NCBI GenBank assembly: GCA_021843755.1
Contig: JAKBWB010000071.1
Location: 62,001-126,000, forward strand
From: Pseudomonadota bacterium
Lineage (GTDB): Bacteria; Pseudomonadota; Gammaproteobacteria; Steroidobacterales; Steroidobacteraceae
DNA length: 64,000 bases
Reading direction: 5' to 3'
Part shown: positions 28,633-38,005 of the stretch, piece by piece
How the letters are laid out: the number at the start of each line of letters is the position of its first letter
Numbering within the stretch: the first letter of the stretch is position 1
Made by a program: the position numbers and the translations under genes
The notes under the pieces: model-generated
Databases searched by the model: none
What the model was told of the DNA's origin: nothing
What the model saw: only the letters and a program-made list of their open reading frames with translations

Positions 28633-29757
28633 ATGGCCGAGAACGATCAGGACCGCACCGAACAACCGACCGGCAAGCGCCTCGAGGAGGCGCGCAAGGA
28701 CGGTCAAGTCCCCCGCTCGGCGGATCTGAGCAGCGCCGCGGTACTCCTGATCGCCGGCGCCGGGCTGCGCCTGTTCGGCGCCGGTGTCGGTGGTGGGCTC
28801 ATGGGGTTGATGCGCTCGGGATTATCGCTCCCGGCGGTGGCCGATTCCGGTCCGAAGCGCGCCCTGGCAAGCGCCGGCGAGGAGGTTGTGCATGCGCTGC
28901 TCGCCTGCGCGCCGATACTCGGCCTGACCGTGGTCGCGGCGTTCGCCGCGCCGCTCGCGCTCGGGGGCTGGAACTTCACCGTGCAGTCGCTGGCGCCGGA
29001 CTTCACCCGCCTGGATCCCTTCGCCGGATTCGCCCGGGTGTTTTCCCCGCGCGGCGCGGTGGAGCTCGGCAAGGCGCTCGCGAAATTCCTGGTGGTCGCC
29101 GGCACCGCCTTGCTGGCGTTGCACATCGAGGCCGCACGCATGCTGGCGCTCGGCCGTGAGCCGCTCGTGCCCGCGGTCATCGCCGCGGCGCGCCTGGTCG
29201 CGGATGCGCTGATGATCATGGCGGGCTCGCTCGGGCTGCTCGCGGCGATCGACGTGCCGTGGCAGCTGTGGCGGCACCACCGCCAGCTGCGCATGACACG
29301 CGAGGAGGTGCGTGACGAGGCCAGGGAGTCCGAGGGCTCGCCTGAGACCAAGGGACGCATGCGGCGCGCCCAGCGTGATCTGGTCCGCCGGCGCATGCTG
29401 CACGAGGTCCCCAAAGCCAACGTCATCGTCACGAATCCGACGCACTTCGCCGTCGCGCTGCGCTACGAGGAGAACCGTATGCGCGCCCCGCGAGTCATCG
29501 CCAAGGGAGCCGACCTCATCGCGGCCCGCATCCGCGAGCTCGCCACCGAGCATTCGGTACCGGTGGTGGAAGCGCCGCCGCTGGCGCGTGCCCTGTATTA
29601 CAACGTGGAAATCGGCGGCGAGATTCCCGCGGCGCTCTACGTCGCGGTCGCGCAGGTACTGACCTACATCTACCGGCTCAAGGCGGCCCGCTCGAGCGGC
29701 GCGCTGCCGCCGCAGCCGCCGGTCATCGACCCGGCAATCGAGAAACTCCGACACTGA
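28633..29757 (+). CDS. flhB: Flagellar export switch protein FlhB
   Basis: A 374-residue FlhB. The N terminus has the export-related motif DRTEQPTGKRLEEARKDGQV, and four TM helices fall between about residues 30 and 215. The autocleavage motif NPTH is at residues 268-271 and cleaves between Asn268 and Pro269 to switch substrate specificity with FliK. The C-terminal domain includes APRVIAKGAD and VPVVEAPPLARALY. The gene sits three bases after fliR. Confidence 0.98.
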   Translation: MAENDQDRTEQPTGKRLEEARKDGQVPRSADLSSAAVLLIAGAGLRLFGAGVGGGLMGLMRSGLSLPAVADSGPKRALASAGEEVVHALLACAPILGLTVVAAFAAPLALGGWNFTVQSLAPDFTRLDPFAGFARVFSPRGAVELGKALAKFLVVAGTALLALHIEAARMLALGREPLVPAVIAAARLVADALMIMAGSLGLLAAIDVPWQLWRHHRQLRMTREEVRDEARESEGSPETKGRMRRAQRDLVRRRMLHEVPKANVIVTNPTHFAVALRYEENRMRAPRVIAKGADLIAARIRELATEHSVPVVEAPPLARALYYNVEIGGEIPAALYVAVAQVLTYIYRLKAARSSGALPPQPPVIDPAIEKLRH

Positions 29758-29760
29758 TCC

Positions 29761-31860
29761 ATGAGCACGGCGACGAACACGGCGACCGCCCCGGCAACGT
29801 GGTCTTGGAATCTGCGCGAGCTGCTGCGCGTCGGCATCGGCGTGCCGCTCGGCGTGCTGTGCGTCCTCGCGATGATCATCGTGCCGTTGCCGCCGGTGGC
29901 GCTCGACATCCTGTTCACGTTCAACATCGCGCTGTCGATCGTGATCGTGATGAGTGTCTTCTACGTCTCACGGCCGGTCGAATTCGGCGTGTTTCCCACC
30001 GCACTGCTGCTCGCCACGCTGCTGCGTCTGGCGCTGAACGTCGCCTCCGCCCGCGTGGTGCTGCTGCACGGCTACACCGGGCCCGGCGCCGCGGGCCGCG
30101 TCATCGAATCGTTCGGCGAGTTCGTCGTGGGCGGCAACTTCGCCGTCGGCGTCGTGGTGTTCGTCATCCTGACGATCATCAACTTCATGGTCATCACCAA
30201 GGGCGCCGGCCGTGTCTCCGAGGTGAGCGCCCGCTTCACCCTGGATGCGATGCCCGGCAAACAGATGGCCATCGACGCGGACCTCGCCGCCGGTCTGATC
30301 ACCCAGGACGAGGCGCGCACGCGGCGCACCGAGATCCGCGCCGAAGCGGACTTCTACGGCGCCATGGACGGCGCCAGCAAGTTCGTGCGTGGCGACGCGG
30401 TGGCCGGCATCCTGATTCTGCTGATCAACATCATCGGCGGCCTGGCGATCGGTATCCTCGGCCATGGCATGGCGCTCACCGCCGCGCTGCACACCTACAC
30501 ATTGCTCACCATCGGCGATGGCCTGGTCGCACAGATTCCCTCGCTGCTGCTGTCCACCGCAGTCGCGGTGATCGTCACCCGCATGTCGCGGTCGCAGGAT
30601 GTGGGCGGGGAGCTCGGCAAGCAGCTGTTCGGCAATCCGCGCACGCTCGCGGTGGCCGGCGGCCTGCTCGGCGCGCTCGGGCTGATCCCCGGGATGCCGA
30701 GCGTCGCGTTCCTGCTCATGGCGGGCGTGTGCGGCGGCGGCGCCTACCTCACCCGCAAGCGGATCGCCCGCGCGGCGGCCGCACCGCCGGCCCCGCCGCC
30801 GGCGCCGGCCGGGGAATCGCGCGAGCTGTCCTGGGAGGATGTCAAGCCGGTCGATCCCGTCGGGCTCGAAGTCGGCTATCGCCTGGTCTGTCTGGTGGAC
30901 AGCAAGGGCCAGGGCGCCGATCTGCTGGCGCGGGTGCGCGGCGTGCGCCGCAAGATCTCGCAGGAGCTCGGCTTCCTGCTGCCCGCGGTGCACATCCGCG
31001 ACAATCTCGATCTCGCGCCGAACGTGTATCGCATCAATCTCAGCGGCGTGCCCATCGGCGAGAGCACCGTGTATCCGGACAAGGAGCTCGCCATCAACGC
31101 CGGCAGGGTATTCGGGCCCCTGCAAGGCGTGGCGACGCGCGATCCGGCTTTCGGCATGGAGGCCGTCTGGATCGAGCCGGGCAACCGCGATCACGCCCAG
31201 GCGCTCGGCTACACCGTCGTCGATCCGAGCACGGTGATCGCCACGCACCTCTCGTTCATCCTGCAGTCGCACGCCCACGAGATTCTCGGCCACGAGGAAG
31301 TGCAACAGCTGCTCAATACCCTCGGCAAGAGCGCGCCGAAGCTGGTCGAAGACCTGGTACCGCGTGTCGTGCCGCTGGCCGTTCTGGTACGCGTATTGCA
31401 GGGACTTCTGTCCGAACGCATTCCCATCCGCAACATGCGCACCATCATGGAAACACTCGCCGAGCATGCACCCAAGACCCAGGATCCTGCCGTGCTTCTG
31501 CCGCTGGTGCGCGTCGCGCTCGGCCGGCAGATCGTGCAGGAGATCGCCGGAGTATCCGCGGAACTGCCCGTCATCACCTTCGAGCCGGAGCTGGAGCGGC
31601 TCCTGCAGGGCTCGTTGACCGCCAGCAGCGCCGGCGCCGGACTCGAGCCGGGACTGGCCGAACGGCTGCAACAGCGCGTCGGCGATGCCGCCCAGCGTCA
31701 GGAAGGCGCGGGTGCCGCCCCGGTGCTGCTGGTGCCGCCGCCGCTGCGCGCCGCCATGGCCAAATTCCTCCGGCCCGCACTGCCGGCGCTGCACGTGCTG
31801 GCCTGGAACGAGATACCCGACAACCGCAAGGTCCGCGTCGTTACCGCGGTCGGCAGGTAA
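29761..31860 (+). CDS. flhA: Flagellar export gate protein FlhA
   Basis: A 699-residue FlhA. About eight TM helices lie within residues 25-330, with the FHIPEP-type cytoplasmic loop containing GRVSEVSARFTLDAMPGKQM and ADLAAGLITQDEA. The large cytoplasmic domain that docks substrates and chaperones fills the rest. It begins three bases after flhB and is the largest gene of this arm. Confidence 0.98.
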   Translation: MSTATNTATAPATWSWNLRELLRVGIGVPLGVLCVLAMIIVPLPPVALDILFTFNIALSIVIVMSVFYVSRPVEFGVFPTALLLATLLRLALNVASARVVLLHGYTGPGAAGRVIESFGEFVVGGNFAVGVVVFVILTIINFMVITKGAGRVSEVSARFTLDAMPGKQMAIDADLAAGLITQDEARTRRTEIRAEADFYGAMDGASKFVRGDAVAGILILLINIIGGLAIGILGHGMALTAALHTYTLLTIGDGLVAQIPSLLLSTAVAVIVTRMSRSQDVGGELGKQLFGNPRTLAVAGGLLGALGLIPGMPSVAFLLMAGVCGGGAYLTRKRIARAAAAPPAPPPAPAGESRELSWEDVKPVDPVGLEVGYRLVCLVDSKGQGADLLARVRGVRRKISQELGFLLPAVHIRDNLDLAPNVYRINLSGVPIGESTVYPDKELAINAGRVFGPLQGVATRDPAFGMEAVWIEPGNRDHAQALGYTVVDPSTVIATHLSFILQSHAHEILGHEEVQQLLNTLGKSAPKLVEDLVPRVVPLAVLVRVLQGLLSERIPIRNMRTIMETLAEHAPKTQDPAVLLPLVRVALGRQIVQEIAGVSAELPVITFEPELERLLQGSLTASSAGAGLEPGLAERLQQRVGDAAQRQEGAGAAPVLLVPPPLRAAMAKFLRPALPALHVLAWNEIPDNRKVRVVTAVGR

Positions 31861-31863
31861 CCC

Positions 31864-33033
31864 ATGAAGATCGTACGACATACCGCTCGGGAGATGCGTC
31901 ACGCGCTGCGCGCGATTCGCGAGCAGCTCGGCGAGGATGCCGTAATACTCTCCTCGCGCCGCGGACCGGACGGCGTCGAAGTCACCGCCGCGGTCGATTT
32001 CGACGCCCGGCGGCTCGAGGACATCGCCCTGGCCGAGACCGCGCTGCCGAGCGACAGCGCCGATTCCGGTGTGGACCTGCGCTCGAGTCCGGCAGCTGCG
32101 CCCTCGGCCGAGGCGATGGGCCACGAGCTGAAGACGCTGCGCCGGATTCTCGAGACACAACTTGCGCAGCTCGCGTGGAACGAGCGTTCGCGCCGCAATC
32201 CCGTGCACACCGAGCTGCTGTGCGAGCTGGCGGAGATCGGCGTCGCCCGGGACCTGGCCGATCACCTCATCGGCCAACTCCCGGCCGACACAGACCTGCT
32301 GCAAGGACGCCGGTTCGCCGTTGCGGGCCTGTCGCAATACCTGCAGGTCACCGGCGATTGTTGGCTCGAGAACGGCGGCCGCGTCGCCTTCGTTGGCGCC
32401 ACCGGTGTCGGCAAGACGACCGTGCTCGCGAAGCTCGCGGTGCGCTGGATGCTGCGGCACGGCCCGAAGGACTTGGCGCTCGTCGCCTCCGACACCGTGC
32501 GCATCGGCGCGCAGGAACAGATGCACGCGCTCGGCCAGCTGCTCGGCGTGCCGGTACACGTCCCCGAGCGCTTCGAGTCATTGCCGCAGCTGCTTACACG
32601 CCTGGAGCGCTACCGGCTCGTACTGATCGACACACCCGGAACCAGCGTGCGCGACACCCAGTTCGAGGCCCGCCTTGCCGTCCTCGCCGCGTGCGGGCCG
32701 GCGCTCGGGCCGGCGCTGGTGCTGGCCGCAAGCACACAGGCCGGCGCGCTCGAGCAGACCCTCGAGCGTTTCCGGCCATTGAAGCCCGCCTCTTGCGTGC
32801 TGACCAAGACGGACGAGGCGGCCAGTCTCGGCGGCGCCCTCTCGGCGCTGATCCGCTCGCGATTGCCCGTCTCGTACGTGAGCGACGGCCAGCGGGTACC
32901 CGAGGACTTGCGACCGGCCCGCGCGCTCGAGCTGATCACCCAGGCCGTGCGCCTCGCCAAGACCAGCGGGGCCGCCGCGGACGAAGATCTCCTGAGACGA
33001 CGACTCGGAAAACCTGCCCATGCAAACACCTGA
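31864..33033 (+). CDS. flhF: Flagellar SRP-type GTPase FlhF
   Basis: A 389-residue FlhF that places the flagellum at the cell pole. The N-terminal basic region starts MKIVRHTAREMRHALRAIRE and is followed by a linker. The NG domain has G1 GATGVGKTT at about 177-185, DTVRIGAQEQ, the DTPG G3 motif (LIDTPGTS) and the TKTDEAASLGG segment. It overlaps flhG by 14 bases. Its presence implies polar, numerically controlled flagella. Confidence 0.96.
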   Translation: MKIVRHTAREMRHALRAIREQLGEDAVILSSRRGPDGVEVTAAVDFDARRLEDIALAETALPSDSADSGVDLRSSPAAAPSAEAMGHELKTLRRILETQLAQLAWNERSRRNPVHTELLCELAEIGVARDLADHLIGQLPADTDLLQGRRFAVAGLSQYLQVTGDCWLENGGRVAFVGATGVGKTTVLAKLAVRWMLRHGPKDLALVASDTVRIGAQEQMHALGQLLGVPVHVPERFESLPQLLTRLERYRLVLIDTPGTSVRDTQFEARLAVLAACGPALGPALVLAASTQAGALEQTLERFRPLKPASCVLTKTDEAASLGGALSALIRSRLPVSYVSDGQRVPEDLRPARALELITQAVRLAKTSGAAADEDLLRRRLGKPAHANT

Positions 33034-33898
33034 ACTGAGCTTGATCACCAACGCGAAACTGAAGGCCCTTGCGCAGCCCGTCCAGGTGATCTCGGTCACC
33101 GGCGGCAAGGGCGGCGTGGGCAAGACGAGCGTCGCGGTCAATCTGGCCACCGCGCTCGCCAGGCGCAAGCGCGTGGTGCTCCTCGACGGCGATCTCGGAC
33201 TCGCCAACGCCGATGTGTTCCTCGGACTCTCACCCCGCTACACGCTCGCGCACGTGCTCAGCGGCGAGCGTACGCTCGATGAGGTGCTGGTGCGGGCGCC
33301 ACAGGGCTTTCAGATCGTTCCGGCCGCCTCCGGCGCCGCCGATCTGGCCAACATGGGCGCCGCCGGGCACCTGGGTCTGGTACGCGCCTTCAGCTCCCTT
33401 GCCGAACCGCTCGAGGCGCTGATCGTCGACACCGCCGCCGGAATCGCCCACGGCGTGTTGCAATTCGCCCAGGCCGCGCAGCAGGTGCTGGTGGTCATTT
33501 GCGACGAACCGGCCTCCCTCACCGACGGCTACGCCCTGATCAAGGTGCTCAGCCGCAATCACGGTGTCAAGCGCTTCCGCGTGCTCGCCAACCGGATGCG
33601 CGGCCCGGGCGCGGGCCGGGAGCTGTTCCAGCGCTTCGAGCGGGTCACCACCCGCTTTCTCGAGGTGGTGCTCGAGTATGCCGGAGAGATTCCCGAAGAT
33701 GACTACTTGCAGCGCTCGGTGCGCGAGCAGCGCCCGGTCTGTGACGCATATCCCGCGAGCGGCGCGGCGCGCGCATTCAAGAAACTGGCGGACGCGGCCG
33801 ATACATGGCCAGTACCAACCGGTCCGCGCGGCAACATCGAGTTCTTCGTCGAGCGGCTGGTGCAACGCGGGCCGGCGAAACTGGCGGTGGTGCCATGA
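33020..33898 (+). CDS. flhG: Flagellar number regulator FlhG/FleN
   Basis: A 292-residue MinD/ParA-family ATPase that limits flagellar number and antagonises FleQ. The deviant Walker A is [10 protein letters not shown] at 28-37, and [17 protein letters not shown] and VDTAAGI mark the switch regions. No DQAxxLR FlhF-activating motif is seen at the N terminus. The gene is coupled to flhF and to fliA (ATGA overlap). Confidence 0.95.
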   Translation: MQTPELSLITNAKLKALAQPVQVISVTGGKGGVGKTSVAVNLATALARRKRVVLLDGDLGLANADVFLGLSPRYTLAHVLSGERTLDEVLVRAPQGFQIVPAASGAADLANMGAAGHLGLVRAFSSLAEPLEALIVDTAAGIAHGVLQFAQAAQQVLVVICDEPASLTDGYALIKVLSRNHGVKRFRVLANRMRGPGAGRELFQRFERVTTRFLEVVLEYAGEIPEDDYLQRSVREQRPVCDAYPASGAARAFKKLADAADTWPVPTGPRGNIEFFVERLVQRGPAKLAVVP

Positions 33899-34647
33899 GC
33901 GCGGCAAGCGCCTATACCGCGGTGCGCGGCGTGGCCGAGACGCCCGATGCCGCCGATCTGGTGACGCGTCACGCAGAGCTGGTCAAGCGCATCGCCTATC
34001 ATCTGGCCGGCCGCTTGCCGCCCTCGGTGGAGATCGACGACTTGATGCAGGCCGGAATGCTGGGGTTGCTCGAGGCGGCCACGAATTACGCCGCAGGCCG
34101 CGGCGCAAGCTTCGAGACCTATGCCGGTATCCGTATTCGCGGGGCGATGATCGACGCGTTGCGCAAGCTCGACTGGGCGCCGCGCTCGGTCCATCGCAAG
34201 GCGCGCGCCGTGGCCGCCGCGGTCCAGCAGATCGAGCGACGCACGGGCCGGGATGCGCGCGATACGGAAATCGCCGCGCAGCTCGGCGTGGCGCTCGAGG
34301 AGTATCACGCGATCGTGCAGGACGCCGCGAGCTGCCGCCTCTCGGCACTCGACGATACGGCGGTAGCCGTCGAGGGCGAGGCCGACCCGTTCCTCGAGGC
34401 CGCCGACGGGGAATTCAAGCAGGCTCTGGCCGAGGCCATCGACGGCCTCCCGGAGCGCGAACGGCTGGTGATGTCTCTCTACTACGGCGAGGGGCTGAAC
34501 CTGAGGGAAATCGGCGCGGTGCTGCGGGTAACCGAATCGCGCGCCTGTCAGCTGCATGGCCAGGCACTGGTGCGGCTGAAGGCGCGCTTGAGTCAATGGC
34601 GCGAGGGCCCGCCCGGGCCGCACAGTGCGAGGCGAGGCAGGCAGTGA
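33895..34647 (+). CDS. fliA: Flagellar sigma factor FliA (sigma-28)
   Basis: A 250-residue sigma factor for late flagellar and chemotaxis genes. Region 2 begins [32 protein letters not shown] (landmark LMQAGMLGL) and includes [18 protein letters not shown]. Region 3 has [10 protein letters not shown], and region 4 HTH is [19 protein letters not shown] used the ATG at 33895, which overlaps the flhG stop; the 30-codon upstream extension lies in flhG. A matching sigma-28 promoter is found ahead of the HDOD genes in this window. Confidence 0.97.
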   Translation: MSAASAYTAVRGVAETPDAADLVTRHAELVKRIAYHLAGRLPPSVEIDDLMQAGMLGLLEAATNYAAGRGASFETYAGIRIRGAMIDALRKLDWAPRSVHRKARAVAAAVQQIERRTGRDARDTEIAAQLGVALEEYHAIVQDAASCRLSALDDTAVAVEGEADPFLEAADGEFKQALAEAIDGLPERERLVMSLYYGEGLNLREIGAVLRVTESRACQLHGQALVRLKARLSQWREGPPGPHSARRGRQ

Positions 34648-35030
34648 GCAAAGATCTGAAATTTCTGGTGGTCGATGACTTCTCGACCATGCGGCGGATC
34701 ATCAAGAATCTCTTGAACGATCTCGGCTATCCGAACGTCACCGAGGCCGACGACGGGAAAACGGCTCTGCCGCTGCTGCAGGCCGGGGAATTCGACTGCT
34801 TGATCACCGACTGGAACATGCCGGGCATGCCTGGGCTCGATCTGATCAAGGCCGTGCGCGCCGATACGCGTCTCGCCAAACTGCCGGTGCTGATGCTGAC
34901 GGCGGAAGCCAAGCGCGACCAGATCATCGAGGCGGCTCAGGCCGGCGTGAACGGCTACGTCATCAAGCCGTTCACCGCCGAGACATTGAAGGAAAAGCTC
35001 GACAAGATCCTCGGGGCACCCGGAAAGTGA
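34644..35030 (+). CDS. cheY: Chemotaxis response regulator CheY
   Basis: A 128-residue single-domain receiver. The acidic pair is Asp11/Asp12, the phospho-acceptor Asp56 ([10 protein letters not shown]), the switch Thr86 (LMLTAEA) and Lys108 (VIKPF). The sequence is close to enterobacterial CheY. The start is a GTG overlapping the fliA stop. The frame upstream runs through fliA and is a shadow. Next to cheZ, this is the likely motor-binding CheY. Confidence 0.97.
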   Translation: MSKDLKFLVVDDFSTMRRIIKNLLNDLGYPNVTEADDGKTALPLLQAGEFDCLITDWNMPGMPGLDLIKAVRADTRLAKLPVLMLTAEAKRDQIIEAAQAGVNGYVIKPFTAETLKEKLDKILGAPGK

Positions 35031-35037
35031 GCTCGAA

Positions 35038-35799
35038 ATGACAAACTTCTCCGTGTTGCAGCGCGAGTACGGCGCGTGCGTCGAGGCGCTGAGCGAGGCG
35101 TTCGGCAACGCCGACGAGGACGCATTCTTCGCCGCCGTCGATCATATCGTGCACATGCGTGAACCGCGGATGCTCAGCGAGATCCGCAAGCTCACCGGCG
35201 GCCTGCAGAAGGCGCTCGAGCGCTTCAGCATCGAGTCGCGCCTGGCGGACTTCGCCGAGCACGAGATTCCCAGCGCCCGCGCCCGGCTCACCCACGTCAT
35301 CAACATGACGGACGAAGCCGCGCATCGCACCCTCGATCTGGTCGAGCGCTCCGGCCCGCTCGCCGACCGTGTCGCGCGCGAGGCGAACGCGCTTCTGGAG
35401 GCGCTCGGCGCCTATCGCGAGCGGCCGGCGCCCCCCGGTTTCGAAGGCGTGGCACGCTCGATCGAGGCCTTTGTGCCGGTGGTGCGCACGGTCGAGGCGT
35501 TTCTGCCCGCGGCGCGCTGCGACTGCGAGCAGATCCGGCACAATCTCGCCGACGTGCTGCTCGCCCAGGGCTACCAGGATTTGACCGGACAGATCATCCG
35601 CAGCGTCATCAAATTGGTGGAGGAGCTGGAACAGACCCTGGGCAGCCTGACGCAGCTGTCCGGTGACATCGTCGAGCATGCGACCCTCGGCGAGAACGCA
35701 AGCGCCGGACACGGTCCGGTCATACCCGGTGTCACCCGCGGGGAAGTCGCCTCGGCACAGACCGATGTCGATGAGCTGCTGTCGGGCCTCGGCATGTAA
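35038..35799 (+). CDS. cheZ: CheY-P phosphatase CheZ
   Basis: A 253-residue CheZ, longer than the 214 residues of E. coli. The catalytic pair is Asp181 and Gln185 in LAQGYQDLTGQII, which aligns with Asp143/Gln147 of E. coli. The long helical hairpin spans about 80-200. The C-terminal CheY-binding tail DVDELLSGLGM is intact. It lies eight bases after cheY. Confidence 0.97.
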   Translation: MTNFSVLQREYGACVEALSEAFGNADEDAFFAAVDHIVHMREPRMLSEIRKLTGGLQKALERFSIESRLADFAEHEIPSARARLTHVINMTDEAAHRTLDLVERSGPLADRVAREANALLEALGAYRERPAPPGFEGVARSIEAFVPVVRTVEAFLPAARCDCEQIRHNLADVLLAQGYQDLTGQIIRSVIKLVEELEQTLGSLTQLSGDIVEHATLGENASAGHGPVIPGVTRGEVASAQTDVDELLSGLGM

Positions 35800-35808
35800 G
35801 GGGCATCG

Positions 35809-36549
35809 GTGGACATCCTGAGCATCATCGGACTGGTGCTCGCCGTGAATGCCGTGCTCGTCGGCGCACTGCTGCGCGGCGCCGGGGTCATGGCGTTGGT
35901 ATCCCTCGAGGCCCTGGTGGTCGTCGGCGGCGGCACGATCGCCGCCATACTCGTGCAGACCCCGTTGCCGGTGATGCGCCGCGCGCTCGGCATCTTCCCC
36001 TGGGTCATGCGCCCGCCGCCGCGCGACGGCAACCACCTCATTGCCAAGATCGTCGGGTGGAGCAACACGGCGCGCAAGCAGGGCCTGCTCGGACTCGAGC
36101 CACTGATCGAGCGCGAGCCGGACGAGTTCACCCGCAGGGCCCTGCAGATGGTCGTCGACGGCACGGAACCGGAGAACATCAGCAACTCCCTGTACGTCGA
36201 CGTCAACATGCGCGAGCATGCCGACATTGCCGCGGCGAAGGTGTTCGAAAGCGCCGGCACGTATGCGCCCACTCTCGGCATCATCGGCGCGGTGCTCGGC
36301 CTGATGGCCGTGCTGCAGAATCTGACCGATCCGAACCGTCTCGGTCACGGTATCGCGGCGGCATTCACCGCCACCGTGTACGGCATCAGCTTCGCGAACC
36401 TGTTTTTTCTACCGGTGGCGGCCAAACTCAAGGGCATCATCCACCGCCAGACGCAATTCCGCGAGATGGTCATCGACGGCATGCTCGGCATCGCTCAGGG
36501 CGAGAATCCGCGCGCCATCGAGACGAAGCTCCAGGGCTATCTGCACTAG
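35809..36549 (+). CDS. motA: Flagellar stator protein MotA/MotC
   Basis: A 246-residue stator subunit with four TM segments: two near the N terminus and two at about 150-205 (APTLGIIGAVLGLMAVL, FTATVYGISFANLFF). The cytoplasmic loop contains GLLGLEPLIEREPD. It pairs with the following motB gene. The start is a GTG. The arrangement resembles the motC-motD pair of Pseudomonas che clusters rather than a separate motAB locus. Confidence 0.95.
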   Translation: MDILSIIGLVLAVNAVLVGALLRGAGVMALVSLEALVVVGGGTIAAILVQTPLPVMRRALGIFPWVMRPPPRDGNHLIAKIVGWSNTARKQGLLGLEPLIEREPDEFTRRALQMVVDGTEPENISNSLYVDVNMREHADIAAAKVFESAGTYAPTLGIIGAVLGLMAVLQNLTDPNRLGHGIAAAFTATVYGISFANLFFLPVAAKLKGIIHRQTQFREMVIDGMLGIAQGENPRAIETKLQGYLH

Positions 36550-36557
36550 GCGGATCG

Positions 36558-37397
36558 ATGCGCAGAATAAGACGCGAGGAAGAGCATACCAATCACGAGC
36601 GCTGGGCGATTCCCTACGGCGATCTGCTCACCTTGCTGCTCGCGTTCTTCGTCGTGATGTACTCGATCTCTTCGGTCAACGCCGGCAAGTATCGCGTGCT
36701 GTCGAACTCGCTGTATGCCGCGTTCCGCGGTCAGCCGCGTTCCACCGATCCCGTCGCGGTCGGCCGCAGGGCGCGGGGCAACGGCGCCGGCGTGCGCATG
36801 CACATCATCCACGTGCGCCTCTTGGCGCGCCAGCCCGGCGTCCATGTCACGCCCTCGCCGGCGACGCCCGCGCCGCCGCGCCGCTCGCCGGTCACCAGCG
36901 CTCCCAGGCTGGGTCAGGTCGCGGCCGATGTCGCGCATGCGATGCGCAAGCTGATGCACGCGCACGTGGTCGAACTGAACCGCAAGCCGGGTATGCTCGA
37001 GGTCAGATTTCGCAGCGACATCCTCTTCCCGAGCGGCAGCGCCCGACTCTCCGCCGCCGCGAGCGCGGCGATCCGGCGCTTGGCCGCAGTTCTGCGGGGC
37101 TTTCCCAATCCCGTGCGCGTCGAGGGATTCACGGACGATGTACCGATCCGGACCGTGCAGTTCGCCTCGAATTGGGAGCTCTCGGCGGCACGGGCCGGCA
37201 GCGTCGTGCACGTGCTTTCGGTGCACGGCGTTGCGCCGCGCCGGCTTGCGGTGATCGGCTTCGGCGATCAGAAGCCGGTCGCAAGCAATGCCACCGCCGC
37301 CGGCCGCGCCGCGAACCGGCGCGTCGTGGTGGTCATCCTCTCGGCGAGGCTGGGCAAGCACACCGATCCGGCGTGGCTGCCCGGGGCCGGCGCTTGA
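36558..37397 (+). CDS. motB: Flagellar stator protein MotB/MotD
   Basis: A 279-residue stator subunit. One TM helix carries the ion-binding aspartate Asp22 in PYGDLLTLLLAF. A Pro/Arg-rich linker (about 75-120) precedes a C-terminal OmpA-like peptidoglycan-binding domain with VEGFTDDVPI, NWELSAARA and NRRVVV. I used the ATG at 36558; the long frame upstream crosses motA. Ion type cannot be told. Confidence 0.95.
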   Translation: MRRIRREEEHTNHERWAIPYGDLLTLLLAFFVVMYSISSVNAGKYRVLSNSLYAAFRGQPRSTDPVAVGRRARGNGAGVRMHIIHVRLLARQPGVHVTPSPATPAPPRRSPVTSAPRLGQVAADVAHAMRKLMHAHVVELNRKPGMLEVRFRSDILFPSGSARLSAAASAAIRRLAAVLRGFPNPVRVEGFTDDVPIRTVQFASNWELSAARAGSVVHVLSVHGVAPRRLAVIGFGDQKPVASNATAAGRAANRRVVVVILSARLGKHTDPAWLPGAGA

Positions 37398-37425
37398 GCC
37401 GCCCCCGCGCTCGGGCCGCGCGGTC

Positions 37426-37441
37426 TGGCACGGAAGCTGCA
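37426..37441 (+). promoter_or_regulatory. Sigma-54-like promoter before the DUF2802-STAS-cheA-cheW run
   Basis: TGGCAC-GGAAG-CTGCA matches the -24/-12 consensus except for C in place of the first T of TTGC. Spacing is exact. It lies in the 138-base gap after motB and about 95 bases before the DUF2802 start. Confidence 0.65.
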
Positions 37442-37507
37442 CACTCCCGGCAAGCCGACCGATCAGGCGACGGATTTCCGCCGCCGCGGCAACGGCGCGA
37501 CATGTTG

Positions 37508-37523
37508 TGTGACCGACCTCACA
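37508..37523. promoter_or_regulatory. Perfect CRP/Clp consensus palindrome abutting a ribosome-binding site
   Basis: TGTGA-CCGACC-TCACA is an exact consensus match and touches the AGGAG ribosome-binding site of the DUF2802 gene. It lies downstream of the predicted sigma-54 start, so a bound regulator would block transcription. As RNA it could also form a short hairpin next to the ribosome-binding site. Confidence 0.55.
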
Positions 37524-37535
37524 GGAGCTGCGGGC

Positions 37536-37958
37536 ATGGTCCTGGCGAACCTATCGAACATCGAGTTCTTCCTCATCATGGCAAGGGCGGTCTTCCTGGT
37601 GTTCTCATTCGCCCTGGCTGCCGTGACCTTCACCGCGTGGCGCCGTGCCGCGCGGCGCGAGAGCGAGCAGATGCTGGCTCAGAACCGCGAGCTGCTCGAG
37701 CAGCTCGCCCGGATCGGCGCGCGCATGGACTGCACCGAGCAGCAGATACGGCAGCTCGGCGAGCAGCTCGATCATTCCGAGGCGCGCTCCGCCTCGGTCG
37801 CGCGCGCCGCGCCCGGCTACCAGATCGCGATCCGACTGGCGCGCAGCGGCGCCAGCGCCGATGAGCTCGCCGGAGGATGTGGACTGACCCGGGCGGAGGC
37901 CGATCTGGTACGACGGCTGCACGGCCCGGCCCAGGCGGAACTGCGTCAAGCATCCTAG
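37536..37958 (+). CDS. DUF2802 family protein
   Basis: A 140-residue protein with an N-terminal TM helix (about 8-30, ending at FTAWRRAARR), a coiled-coil stretch (about 35-80), and a C-terminal segment ARSGASADELAGGCGLTRAEADLVRRLHG typical of DUF2802. Members of this family recur in the che/fli clusters of polar flagellates but their function is unknown. The ATG at 37536 follows AGGAG; a GTG nine codons upstream lies inside the palindrome and is less likely. Confidence 0.85.
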   Translation: MVLANLSNIEFFLIMARAVFLVFSFALAAVTFTAWRRAARRESEQMLAQNRELLEQLARIGARMDCTEQQIRQLGEQLDHSEARSASVARAAPGYQIAIRLARSGASADELAGGCGLTRAEADLVRRLHGPAQAELRQAS

Positions 37959-38005
37959 CCCTGCCGCTCAAGACCGCCGTCGGTCCGCCGATAGCCTCGC
38001 TGATT

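Noticed and set aside
29968-32559. 863-codon antisense open frame across flhA/flhF
   Set aside because: No domain pattern and a His/Gln/Arg-rich composition; long antisense frames are expected at this GC content.
29799-33038. 1079-codon plus-strand open frame overlapping flhA and flhF
   Set aside because: Arg/Gly/Ala-rich translation typical of an out-of-frame reading in GC-rich DNA; it shadows flhA and flhF, which match families over full length.
33961-33973. GTGACGCGTCAC palindrome
   Set aside because: It lies inside the fliA coding sequence and its half-site spacing does not fit CRP.
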